In this document: piece by piece, positions 50,866 through 59,371 of the stretch
Layout: each line of letters opens with the position of its first letter
Numbering within the stretch: the stretch's first letter is position 1
From: Oscillospiraceae bacterium
GTDB taxonomy: Bacteria > Bacillota > Clostridia > Oscillospirales > Oscillospiraceae
Direction of reading: 5' to 3'
DNA length: 64,000 nt
NCBI GenBank assembly: GCA_017436785.1
Contig: JAFSCK010000146.1
Location: 24,840 to 88,839, forward strand
Position numbers and translations under genes: made by a program
The notes under the pieces: generated by a model
Seen by the model: the letters and a program-made list of their open reading frames with translations, nothing else
Told to the model about the DNA's origin: nothing
Databases searched by the model: none

Positions 50866-51852
50866 ATGAAGAAAACCATCAGCATCATTGTCCCTGTCTA
50901 TAATGCAGAGAAAACACTGCGCCGATGCGTAGATTCTCTGACCGGGCAGAGCTATAGCAATATCGAAATATTTCTTGTCAATGACGGCTCAAAGGATGCT
51001 TCTTTACTCCTTTGCCGGGAGCTGGCAGAGGAAGATGAAAGAATTCATATAATAGATAAACCCAATGGCGGCGTTTCTTCCGCCAGAAATGCGGGCTTGG
51101 ATGCTGCTTGCGGGGAGTATATCATGTTCTGCGACAGTGATGACTGGGTTGCTCCTCATTGGTGCGAATCTATGCTTTACCACCATAAATCAGGATATAT
51201 GCCTGTTTGCGCAATCGCTGTAGACGAGGCAGAAGCTATGGCACAGGATGCAGCGGTACAGGTTATCCCGCGGAATACCTTTCTCCATTACCATTCCGTG
51301 ATGAGTGCACCGTTTAATAAAATTTATGAGAGGGCAATCATCGAGGAAAACGGGTTGCGCTTTTCCACAGAATTACGTCTGGGAGAGGATTTTGTTTTCG
51401 TATTAGAATATTTATGCTGTATTCAAGGCGACGTGGTTTTGCTGCCTGAACGGCTATATTACTATGATGTCTCTACGGAAGGATCTTTGTCCAAACGCAG
51501 CGCCACAATGGCGCAGTGTGACCTGTTTTATCACCGCCTGACGGCTGCCATGGAAACGCTGGGTGCCACAGATGAAAAGAGTATTTACAACCGGGACTGG
51601 CATGTGATGACCCAATTTGAAAATATGTTGATTGCATCTGCAGAAGACAAAACTATGACGTTCTGCCAGAAAATGAAACTTGCGAAAGAGATTGGTGCAC
51701 TGGAATCCTTTCGTACAGTCAGCGGACATGTCATTACATGGGAAAATCCTCTTTTTTCGTGGCTATTGGATAAGAAGTTTGCCCGCTGTATCATGCTGTA
51801 CCTGATTTTGCGGACTTGGAAAGCTAGAATTTGTTCGCCCAATAGATCTTGA
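50866..51852 (+). CDS. Glycosyltransferase family 2
   Basis: A 328-residue GT-A enzyme with ISIIVPVYNAEKTLRRCVDS, FLVNDGSKDASLLLCRELA, PNGGVSSARNAGLDAACGEY and FCDSDDWVAP. The catalytic LRLGEDFVFVLEYL (ED) segment is present. The gene begins 10 bases after the previous stop and precedes the second flippase. Confidence 0.88.
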   Translation: MKKTISIIVPVYNAEKTLRRCVDSLTGQSYSNIEIFLVNDGSKDASLLLCRELAEEDERIHIIDKPNGGVSSARNAGLDAACGEYIMFCDSDDWVAPHWCESMLYHHKSGYMPVCAIAVDEAEAMAQDAAVQVIPRNTFLHYHSVMSAPFNKIYERAIIEENGLRFSTELRLGEDFVFVLEYLCCIQGDVVLLPERLYYYDVSTEGSLSKRSATMAQCDLFYHRLTAAMETLGATDEKSIYNRDWHVMTQFENMLIASAEDKTMTFCQKMKLAKEIGALESFRTVSGHVITWENPLFSWLLDKKFARCIMLYLILRTWKARICSPNRS

Positions 51853-51874
51853 TTTGGGCAAGGAGGATATCTCT

Positions 51875-53341
51875 TTGGAATCTCAAAACAATGACAACTT
51901 AAAGCGCAGTGCCTTTGGCAGTATGTTCTGGAAATTTGCAGAGCGAATCTGTGCACAATTGGTTTCGCTGATCGTTTCCATCATTTTGGCCCGAATGCTG
52001 GTGCCGGAGGACTACAGTGTTGTCAGCATTGTGGCAATTTTCTTTGCCTTCTGCTATGTGTTTATTTCCGGCGGTATGAATACCGCTCTGATTCAGAAGA
52101 AAAATGCGACAGTGGAGGATTACTCTGCGGTCCTGTATTTGAATCTTGTCATAGCCGCACTGCTGTACAGTATCATTTGTGTTTCTGCGCCCCTGATTGC
52201 ACAGCTGTATGCGAAGCCTCAGCTGGTTCCTATTTTTCGGGTGATGGGATTGACCTTTTTTCCCAGTGCACTGAAGTCCGTGCTCAGTGCCTACATTGCC
52301 AGCACGCTGGACTTTAGAAAATTCTTTCTTTCGACCATTATTGGAACCGCAATCTCTGCAGTAGTAGGTCTTGCAGTGGCCTTTGGTGGTTATGGCGCAT
52401 GGGCATTGGTGGCGCAGGAAATGACCAATACCTTCATCGATACACTTGTGCTGTATTTGACGACACGGCTCAAGTTTGTGAGAAGCTTTTCTCTGGACCG
52501 GATCAGATCCCTGTTTGCCTATGGTTGGAAAATGATGGTCACATCTGTTATTACCGTGGCCTATGACCAGCTTAGTCCCCTGATCGTGGGCCTGAAATTC
52601 ACCCCTGCTGATCTGGCATATTACAACAAAGGAAAAACTTTTCCCGGACTGATCAACAATACCATCAGTGATACGCTTGCCAATGTACTTTTTCCGGTGA
52701 TGGCAAAGGTTCAGGACAACAAAGAGGATGTGCTGAACATTACAAGGCGCTATGTGAAAGTATCTTCCTATGTAATGTTCCCGGTGATGCTGGGCCTGTT
52801 TGCAGTATCTGAGAATTTTATCCGCGTGCTTCTGACGGATAAATGGCTTCCGGCTGTGGCATATCTCCAGATTTTTGCGGTCTTCTACATGTTCGATCTG
52901 GTGCAGGTAGGAAGCCTGCAGGCTATTAAGGCGATTGGAAGAAGTGACATTATTCTTCGGCTGGAGATCATGAAAAAAGTGGTATACCTTACCATCGTTG
53001 TGCTGTTCCTGCTGTTTTCCCACAATCCAGAAATATTTGCATTTTCTGCACTGCTCTGCATGGCAGCCTCTGTGGTGATCGATACCTATCCCAACCGGAA
53101 GCTGCTGGGATACCGTTATCGGTATCTGCTGGCAGATGTGCTGCCCAATCTGCTGATCTCTATCATGATGGCGGGTGCTGTGCTGTTGGTTGGGCAATGG
53201 AACATGCCGGTGCTTATGCTTTTGCTGCTGCAGATCCTGACGGGTGTGGTATTGTATGTGGGACTAAGCCTTCTAACAAAAAATGAAAACTTCCGCTATC
53301 TTCTGTCATTCCTTCTGGAATTTATGGGAAGAGGAAAGTGA
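51875..53341 (+). CDS. Second oligosaccharide flippase, WzxC-like (MOP superfamily)
   Basis: A 488-residue membrane protein with about twelve to fourteen helices. FGSMFWKFAERICAQLVSLI, ARMLVPEDYSVVSIVAIFFA and KFTPADLAYYNKGKTFPGLI mark the WzxC/lipopolysaccharide biosynthesis exporter group, which differs from the unit 1 flippase. I placed the start at the TTG at 51875 with AAGGAGG 8 bases upstream. The longer TTG frame from 51854 would begin upstream of that site. It ends unit 2 and may export a second glycan or a branch-carrying unit. Confidence 0.88.
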   Translation: MESQNNDNLKRSAFGSMFWKFAERICAQLVSLIVSIILARMLVPEDYSVVSIVAIFFAFCYVFISGGMNTALIQKKNATVEDYSAVLYLNLVIAALLYSIICVSAPLIAQLYAKPQLVPIFRVMGLTFFPSALKSVLSAYIASTLDFRKFFLSTIIGTAISAVVGLAVAFGGYGAWALVAQEMTNTFIDTLVLYLTTRLKFVRSFSLDRIRSLFAYGWKMMVTSVITVAYDQLSPLIVGLKFTPADLAYYNKGKTFPGLINNTISDTLANVLFPVMAKVQDNKEDVLNITRRYVKVSSYVMFPVMLGLFAVSENFIRVLLTDKWLPAVAYLQIFAVFYMFDLVQVGSLQAIKAIGRSDIILRLEIMKKVVYLTIVVLFLLFSHNPEIFAFSALLCMAASVVIDTYPNRKLLGYRYRYLLADVLPNLLISIMMAGAVLLVGQWNMPVLMLLLLQILTGVVLYVGLSLLTKNENFRYLLSFLLEFMGRGK

Positions 53342-53383
53342 AGGGTTTGCTGCAAAATACAGAAATCTATCGATAGAATCTAT

Positions 53384-53407
53384 GGGGCGGATAATATCCG
53401 CCCCTAC
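53384..53407. repeat. Family A palindromic hairpin, inverted orientation
   Basis: GGGGCGGATA and TATCCGCCCC are perfect inverse arms and the element ends CTAC, the inverse of the family A GTAG start. It lies between the second flippase and its terminator. Confidence 0.68.
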
Positions 53408-53440
53408 ATCATCCGCAGGATGCAGACAATTCCATAATTT

Positions 53441-53478
53441 AAGGGGCTGTTGCGTTATTTTGCAACAGCCCCTTCTGG
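53441..53478 (+). terminator. Terminator closing polysaccharide unit 2
   Basis: AAGGGGCTGTTGC and its exact inverse (53441-53453 with 53462-53474) form a 13-bp stem with an eight-base loop. Only two T follow, so it may be a bidirectional hairpin. Confidence 0.7.
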
Positions 53479-53497
53479 ACAATTAGAAAGAACCCCC

Positions 53498-53526
53498 TTG
53501 CATTCTGGAACCTTTTGGCGTATAAT
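53498..53526 (+). promoter_or_regulatory. Sigma-A promoter of the smc operon
   Basis: TTGCAT (53498-53503) and a perfect TATAAT (53521-53526), 17-base spacer, 37 bases ahead of the GTG start. Confidence 0.8.
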
Positions 53527-53562
53527 AAATTGAATTATTATCTTTTATCATGAGGTAAGTCT

Positions 53563-56500
53563 GTGTATCTGAAATCACTTCAATTGCAGGGATTCAAATC
53601 CTTTCCGGACAAAACATTGATCCGGTTTGGTGATGACATCACTGCCATCGTCGGCCCCAACGGCTCCGGTAAATCGAATATTTCCGATGCCATCCTCTGG
53701 GTCATGGGCGAGCAGAGCAGTAAGACACTCCGCGGCGCCAAGATGGAGGATGTGATCTTTGGCGGCACCCAGAAGCGTGCGGCTGTGGGCTTCGCAGAAG
53801 CGACCCTGACGCTGGACAATTCGGACCGGGCCCTTCCTTACGATGCCGACGAGGTCATGGTCACCCGGCGCTTCTACCGCAGCGGTGACAGTGAATTTTA
53901 CATTAACAAGCAATCTGCCCGGCTGCGGGATATCCATGAACTGTTCATGGATACCGGTCTGGGACGGGAGGGCTACTCCAATATCGGTCAGGGCCGCATC
54001 GATGAGATCCTTTCCTTAAAAAGCGGCGACCGCCGTGAGATCTTTGAGGAGGCTGCCGGTATTTCCAAGTACCGCCACCGCAAGGAGGAGACCGAGCGGA
54101 AGCTCCAGCATACCGAAGACAATCTGCTGCGTATCGGCGACAAGGTTTCCGAACTGGAATTGCAGCTGGAACCCCTGAAGGTCCAATCTGAAAAGGCCAG
54201 AAAGTATCTGGAACTAAAGGATGAACTGAAGGGCGTGGAGGTGGCTGTCTGGCTGGACACGCTGGAAAAGCTGTCCGCTGCCGCCAAGAAGGCAGAGGAG
54301 GATTATGCTTCCGCTTCCTTTGTTTTGCAGCAGGCCCACGATGAACTGGAAGCCCTGTACCGAAAGACCGAAGAAATGGGCGAGCTCCTGCGGACCCGGG
54401 ACGGGGAACTGGAAACCGTCCGCTTAAAGGCAAACATGCTCTCTGCTACCCACCAGCAGCTGGATGGACAGATGGCTGTTTTGCAGGGAAATGTAGAAAA
54501 CAACAATGCCAACATTGCCCGGATCGAAGAGGAACTGAAGGGACAGGAGGACCGCAGCGGCGGTATTGTGTCTCAGATCGATCAAACCAAAACCAGAGTG
54601 GCGGAAATTGAAGCCACCCTTTCCGAACGGCGCAAGTCTTTGGAGGCGCTGCAGCAGAAGCTGACGGAAATGACCGCCAGCGCGCAGGGCATCACCCGGC
54701 AGTATTTGGAGCTGCGGGGGAAAGAATCCTCCCTTGCTGCGGATATTGCAGGCCGTCAGGCCGATGTCCGGGGCTTGGAGGAAAGCATGGTGCAGACGCG
54801 CCAGCGTATGGAGCAGATCAGCAGCGATCTGGCAGCCGGAGCTTCCCGCCGTCACGAGGCCCAGACCAATCTGGAAGACAGCCGCAGGGAGCTACGCCGG
54901 GCACAGGAAAATGTGACCGCTGCCAATAATACCATCGCAGGCTATACCCTGCGTCAGAATACCCGGTTAAAACGCCGGGATGACTTGCAAAGCAGCCTGC
55001 GGGAAATGAACCAGAAGCTGGATTCCGTCACCGCCAAGGCCCGGGTCTTCCGTGCCATGGAGCGGGATTTTGAAAGCTATAACAAGGCGGTCCGTATGGT
55101 CATGCAGGAAGCCCAGCGGGGCGCTCTGCGCAATGTCCATGGCCCCGTATCCCGCCTGATCCGCACGGAGGACAGCTATACTGTTGCAATTGAGATCGCA
55201 CTGGGTGCTGCCATGCAGCAAATCGTAGTAGGAAGCGAGCAGGATGGCAAGGCAGCCATTTCCTATCTGAAGCGTACCGGCGGCGGTCGCGCCACCTTCC
55301 TGCCCATGAGCAATATTCAGGGCCGTTCCTTGCAGGAAAATGGTCTGGAAAGCTGCCGCGGCTTCGTTGGTATCGCTTCCCAGCTGGTGACTGCGGACAC
55401 CATGTACCGGGGCATCGTGGACAATCTGCTTGCCCGGACCGTTATTGTGCAGGATATGGATGCGGCCATCCATATGTCCCAGAAATATAAAAACCGCTTT
55501 AAGATCGTCACCCTGGACGGTCAGGTCATGAACCCCGGCGGCTCCATGACCGGCGGCTCCGTCAATAAGGATGCGGGTATCCTGTCCCGTGCCAACGAGC
55601 TGGAAAAGCTGACTGCTCAGGAAAAGAAGCTGCAGCAGGATAAGCTGGTAACGGAAGCGGAGCTGCAGGAAGCCCAGCGCCAATGCGATCAGGTGGAGTT
55701 TCAGATGAACACCGCCCGGGATCAGCTGCGTGAAGCCGAAGATCAGGTGCTGCGCTTGGAAGGCCTTGAAAAGCAGTATGAAATTCTGCTCAATGCCATT
55801 GTGGAAGCAGAAAGCTCTGCCCAGCGGGAAAAGGATGCTCTGAACGACCGGGACCGCTCCGACCGGGAGCGCTATGCTGCCCAGCAGGCCAAGATTCAGG
55901 TCTACAGCCAGCAGCTGACGGAAACCCGGGAAAAGCTGCAATTGCTGGAAGGAAGCCAGACAGAAGCAGCGGAAGCCACTGCGTCCATTACGGAATCCAT
56001 GACGGCTCTGAAAACCGAAGAGGCGGCACTGGAAGCAGAACGCTCCACAGCACTGACCCATATGGAGGACCTGCAAAACCTCCGTTCCGCTATGGAAGGG
56101 GACCGGGAAAAGAAAGAAGCCTTGATGGATGCCATCCGGACAGACAATGACCGGCTCAGGACAGAAATTCAGCAGCTTAAGCAGCGCCAGCTGGAAAATG
56201 ACGCAGAAAGTGCCCAGATGAACCTCACCATGCAGGAAACGCTGCAAAGCCGGGCCGAAGCGGAAGCTTCCAAGACCCGCTCCGAGCGGGAGGCACAGGA
56301 GAAAAATAAGGATATCCTCAACATGGAGCGCGCCTGCGCCCTGTTGGAGCAGAAGAAGGTCACCTCCTCTATGGAGGAGCGGCAGATCATCGATAAGCTG
56401 TGGGATTCCTACGGCCTGACCCCCGGCACCGCTTCTGAGCACCGGGGCGAAATTGAAAATGTGACCGCCGGCAACCGCCGTGCTGCAGAGCTGAAACGGA

Positions 56501-57135
56501 AAATCGCAGCTCTTGGCACGCCAAATCTGGGCGCCATTGAGGAATATGCCCGTGTCAACGAGCGTTACACCTATCTGGCAGAACAGCGGGACGATGTGCT
56601 GAACTCCAAACGGGAGCTGGAAAGCATCATCCGCAACATTACCGCAGAAATGACCACGATTTTTGTCACCGAATTTACCAAGATCGACCATCATTTTGGT
56701 GTGGTCTTCGAGGAAATGTTCGGCGGCGGCAAGGGCCAGTTGATTTTGGAGGACCCGGAGAATCCTTTGACCTGCGGTATCGAGATCCGTGTCCAGCCTC
56801 CCGGAAAGCAGGTGAAAACCATCACACTGCTCTCCGGCGGCGAAAAGGCCTTCGTGGCAACGGCACTGTACTTCGCCATTTTGAAGGTCCGTCCCACGCC
56901 CTTCTGTTTGCTGGACGAGATCGACGCAGCACTGGATGACCGGAACGTGGAACGCTTCGCAAAGTATCTTCACAATCTGGCAAAGGCTACCCAGTTTATC
57001 GTCATTACCCACCGCCGCGGCACCATGGAAGCTGCCGACGTGCTCTACGGTGTCACCATGCAGGAGCAGGGCGTTTCCAAGCTGCTGCGTCTGGACCTGA
57101 ATCAGATGGAAGAATATCTGGGTATTGTTGAATAA
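53563..57135 (+). CDS. smc: Chromosome segregation protein SMC
   Basis: A 1190-residue condensin ATPase. Walker A is GPNGSGKS at 31-38. Two long coiled coils flank a hinge at about 500-670, with the conserved ALGAAMQQIVV and NPGGSMTGGS segments. The C-terminal head has the signature LLSGGEKAFVATAL (about 1089-1102) and Walker B FCLLDEIDAALDD with D1118 and E1119. It works with ScpA and ScpB, not encoded here, in chromosome compaction. The GTG start at 53563 is preceded by GAGGTAA. The length is usual. It has a dedicated promoter after the polysaccharide locus. Confidence 0.97.
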   Translation: MYLKSLQLQGFKSFPDKTLIRFGDDITAIVGPNGSGKSNISDAILWVMGEQSSKTLRGAKMEDVIFGGTQKRAAVGFAEATLTLDNSDRALPYDADEVMVTRRFYRSGDSEFYINKQSARLRDIHELFMDTGLGREGYSNIGQGRIDEILSLKSGDRREIFEEAAGISKYRHRKEETERKLQHTEDNLLRIGDKVSELELQLEPLKVQSEKARKYLELKDELKGVEVAVWLDTLEKLSAAAKKAEEDYASASFVLQQAHDELEALYRKTEEMGELLRTRDGELETVRLKANMLSATHQQLDGQMAVLQGNVENNNANIARIEEELKGQEDRSGGIVSQIDQTKTRVAEIEATLSERRKSLEALQQKLTEMTASAQGITRQYLELRGKESSLAADIAGRQADVRGLEESMVQTRQRMEQISSDLAAGASRRHEAQTNLEDSRRELRRAQENVTAANNTIAGYTLRQNTRLKRRDDLQSSLREMNQKLDSVTAKARVFRAMERDFESYNKAVRMVMQEAQRGALRNVHGPVSRLIRTEDSYTVAIEIALGAAMQQIVVGSEQDGKAAISYLKRTGGGRATFLPMSNIQGRSLQENGLESCRGFVGIASQLVTADTMYRGIVDNLLARTVIVQDMDAAIHMSQKYKNRFKIVTLDGQVMNPGGSMTGGSVNKDAGILSRANELEKLTAQEKKLQQDKLVTEAELQEAQRQCDQVEFQMNTARDQLREAEDQVLRLEGLEKQYEILLNAIVEAESSAQREKDALNDRDRSDRERYAAQQAKIQVYSQQLTETREKLQLLEGSQTEAAEATASITESMTALKTEEAALEAERSTALTHMEDLQNLRSAMEGDREKKEALMDAIRTDNDRLRTEIQQLKQRQLENDAESAQMNLTMQETLQSRAEAEASKTRSEREAQEKNKDILNMERACALLEQKKVTSSMEERQIIDKLWDSYGLTPGTASEHRGEIENVTAGNRRAAELKRKIAALGTPNLGAIEEYARVNERYTYLAEQRDDVLNSKRELESIIRNITAEMTTIFVTEFTKIDHHFGVVFEEMFGGGKGQLILEDPENPLTCGIEIRVQPPGKQVKTITLLSGGEKAFVATALYFAILKVRPTPFCLLDEIDAALDDRNVERFAKYLHNLAKATQFIVITHRRGTMEAADVLYGVTMQEQGVSKLLRLDLNQMEEYLGIVE

Positions 57136-57140
57136 AAAAT

Positions 57141-57253
57141 GTAGGGGGCGGCGACCTCGACACCCCGAAGAGGTAGACTCCTGCGAATTTTCCGGAGAAT
57201 ACGTGAAATTGGAATACCCTAATGCACGGGACGTCGAGGACGCCGTCCCCTAC
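57141..57253. repeat. Dispersed inverted-repeat element, family A, full copy 2
   Basis: A 113-bp element between smc and ftsY. The left end is GTAGGGGGCGGCGACCTCGA…; the right 27 bases (57227-57253) are the exact inverse of the left end of the copy at 7663. The internal 60 bases differ from the other copy, as in a family defined by its termini. Confidence 0.78.
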
Positions 57254-57273
57254 GATAAGAAAGGAATATATCA

Positions 57274-58176
57274 ATGGGATTTTTTGATAGAATCAAGGCG
57301 GGATTGACCAAGACCCGGGATGCCCTGAACGATACGCTGGGCAATGTCTTTACCGCCAATGAGATCGACGACGATTTTTATGATGAACTGGAAGAAAGTC
57401 TGGTTCTGGCAGATTTGGGTGTAGACACGGCTCTGAAGGCCGTGACCCGGCTGCGTTACAAGATCAATAACAATAATATTAAGACAGTTGCACAGGCCAA
57501 GGAAGCTTTGAAGGAGATCTTGGTGGACATGCTGAACGTAGGCGACACCCAGCTGAACATCAGCACCAAGCCTGCGGTGATCCTTGTCATCGGTGTCAAC
57601 GGTGTGGGTAAGACTACCACCATCGGCAAGATCGCCAAGCAGCAGGTAGAATCCGGTAAGAAGGTGCTGCTGGTTGCCGGCGATACCTTCCGTGCCGCCG
57701 CAGCCGACCAGCTGGAAATTTGGGCAGAGCGCAGCGGCGCTTCCATCGTTCGCCAAAATGAAGGTGCAGACCCTGCTTCTGTGGTGTTTGACGGCATCCA
57801 GTCCGCCAAGGCAAAGGATGTGGATGTCATCATCATCGATACCGCAGGCCGCCTGCACAACAAGGCCAACCTGATGAACGAACTGAACAAGATCAGCCGC
57901 ATCGTCAACCGGGAACTGCCTGATGCAGCCAAGGAGGTCCTGCTGGTTCTGGACGGCACCACCGGCCAGAACGGTCTGATCCAAGCAAAGCAGTTCAAGG
58001 AAATCGCCGGTGTCACTGCCATCGCTCTGACCAAGCTGGATGGCACCGCCAAGGGCGGCATCGTCATCGCCGTGGCCGATGCCCTGCAGATCCCCGTGAA
58101 GTTCGTCGGTGTCGGCGAACAGGCCGACGACCTGATGCCCTTTATCGCAAAGGATTTTGTGGAGGCGCTGATCTGA
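57274..58176 (+). CDS. ftsY: Signal recognition particle receptor FtsY
   Basis: A 300-residue SRP-GTPase that receives ribosome-nascent chain complexes at the membrane. It has only the N and G domains, without the acidic A domain of E. coli, as usual in Clostridia. The P-loop is GVNGVGKTT at 107-115. Further motifs are DTFRAAAADQLEIW, IDTAGRLHNKANLM (G3) and TKLDGTAKGG (G4). An amphipathic N-terminal MGFFDRIKAGLTKT stretch is likely to bind the membrane. The ATG is preceded by AAAGGA. Confidence 0.96.
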   Translation: MGFFDRIKAGLTKTRDALNDTLGNVFTANEIDDDFYDELEESLVLADLGVDTALKAVTRLRYKINNNNIKTVAQAKEALKEILVDMLNVGDTQLNISTKPAVILVIGVNGVGKTTTIGKIAKQQVESGKKVLLVAGDTFRAAAADQLEIWAERSGASIVRQNEGADPASVVFDGIQSAKAKDVDVIIIDTAGRLHNKANLMNELNKISRIVNRELPDAAKEVLLVLDGTTGQNGLIQAKQFKEIAGVTAIALTKLDGTAKGGIVIAVADALQIPVKFVGVGEQADDLMPFIAKDFVEALI

Positions 58177-58781
58177 TGAAAGTCGTATTGGCAAGCAAAA
58201 ATAAGCACAAGCTGGTAGAGATCAGCAAGATCACCGAAAAATTCGGTTTTGATCTGGTATTGCAGTCCGAGCTGGGCGTGGATATCGACGTAGAGGAGAC
58301 CGGCACCACCTTTGAGGAAAATTCCTTCCTGAAGGCAGAAGCCGTCATGAAGGCCACCGGCCTTCCTGCTCTGGCAGACGATTCCGGCATTGCGGTGGAT
58401 GCCCTGAATGGCGAACCCGGTATCTATTCCGCCCGGTATGGCTTCGATGATTCTCTGGACGATTGGGGCCGCCTGCTGCTCCTGCTGAAAAACACGGAGC
58501 ATGTGCCCGACGGTCAGCGGCAGGCCCAGTTCGTCTGTGTCATCACCATGGTCACACCCGAGGGCCAGACCATTCAGGCCCGGGGCGAGATCCGTGGCGA
58601 GCTTCTCCGCGCCCCCGTGGGCGAGAACGGCTTCGGCTATGATCCCATTTTCTACTATCCCCCTATGGGCATGTCCACCGCAGAAATGCCCAGCGAGGAA
58701 AAGAACAAGGTTTCCCACCGTGCAAATGCACTGAATGTATTTTATGAGAAATTAAAGGAGGCAGGCTATGCTGACAAGTAA
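58176..58781 (+). CDS. rdgB: XTP/dITP diphosphatase (RdgB/HAM1 family)
   Basis: A 201-residue nucleotide-cleansing pyrophosphatase removing dITP, XTP and similar bases from the pool. It opens VVLASKNKHKLVEISKI, and has FEENSFLKAEAV, LADDSGIAVDALNGEPGIYSAR and the metal/substrate segment GENGFGYDPIFYYP. SHRANAL near the end is the specificity loop. It starts on the last base of the ftsY stop (TGATG) and overlaps the next gene by 14 bases. Confidence 0.95.
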   Translation: MKVVLASKNKHKLVEISKITEKFGFDLVLQSELGVDIDVEETGTTFEENSFLKAEAVMKATGLPALADDSGIAVDALNGEPGIYSARYGFDDSLDDWGRLLLLLKNTEHVPDGQRQAQFVCVITMVTPEGQTIQARGEIRGELLRAPVGENGFGYDPIFYYPPMGMSTAEMPSEEKNKVSHRANALNVFYEKLKEAGYADK

Positions 58782-59238
58782 ACAGCGTGCAGAGTTCCGC
58801 GCTCAGGCCAATTCCATCGACACCACCCTGATGGTGGGTAAGGATGGTGTGACTGAGGCTGTCATCGCAGAAGCTGACCGGCTGCTGACTGCAAGAGAAT
58901 TGGTAAAAGGTAAGGTTCTGGAAACGGCGCTCATGAGCGCAAGAGAGGTCAGCGATGATCTGTGCGAGGCCACCGGTGCCGAGGGCATTTCCTGTGTCGG
59001 TTCTAAGTTCGTCATCTGGCGCTTCTCTGAAAAGTGTCAGGAGGAGCGGAACCAGACCGGACGGGCCAAGCGCAAGGAGACTCCCAAATCTAAGTCCGAC
59101 CCCGTCGGTAAGGGTGCCCGGGCAAGACGGGCCGCTGCCAAGAAGATCCGGGAGCAGCGCAACGCCTACTTCAAGGAAAAGGCAGTGGAACGCGCCATCG
59201 AACGCAGCCGGGAAAAACAGCTGCGGGGCGAAGACTAA
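58768..59238 (+). CDS. yhbY: YhbY-family ribosome assembly RNA-binding protein with basic C-terminal extension
   Basis: A 156-residue protein. Residues 1-95 are a CRM domain (LTSKQRAEFRAQANSIDTTL, VGKDGVTEAVI and the ELVKGKVLE region, ending with VGSKFVIWR), which binds pre-50S particles. A normal YhbY stops at about 97 residues. Here about 60 further residues are strongly basic and helical (KKIREQRNAYFKEKAVERA), probably an extra RNA-binding tail. The start has AAAGGAGG inside rdgB, and the genes overlap by 14 bases. Confidence 0.88.
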   Translation: MLTSKQRAEFRAQANSIDTTLMVGKDGVTEAVIAEADRLLTARELVKGKVLETALMSAREVSDDLCEATGAEGISCVGSKFVIWRFSEKCQEERNQTGRAKRKETPKSKSDPVGKGARARRAAAKKIREQRNAYFKEKAVERAIERSREKQLRGED

Positions 59239-59248
59239 CGTACTACAA

Positions 59249-59350
59249 TGTCATTGCGAACCAGTCCGCAGACTGGTGCGGCAATCTCCATAGTCTAGCG
59301 GAATGTTGGAAAAGATTGCCGCGTCGGGCATTGCCTTCCTCGCAATGACA
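59249..59350. repeat. Dispersed inverted-repeat element, family C, copy 1
   Basis: A 102-bp element whose ends TGTCATTGCGA and TCGCAATGACA are exact inverses. Internally it contains ACCAGTCCGCAGACTGGT, a hairpin. A related copy is at 63592-63680. It fills the yhbY-nadD gap. Confidence 0.8.
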
Positions 59351-59371
59351 GGATAAAGGGAGAGGTGTAAA

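Noticed and set aside
54967-57012. Minus-strand frame opposite the C-terminal half of smc
   Set aside because: Antisense shadow of a conserved gene.
59249-59350. CRISPR array
   Set aside because: The short palindromes are single copies with different interiors, not regularly spaced direct repeats. No cas genes are present anywhere in the window.
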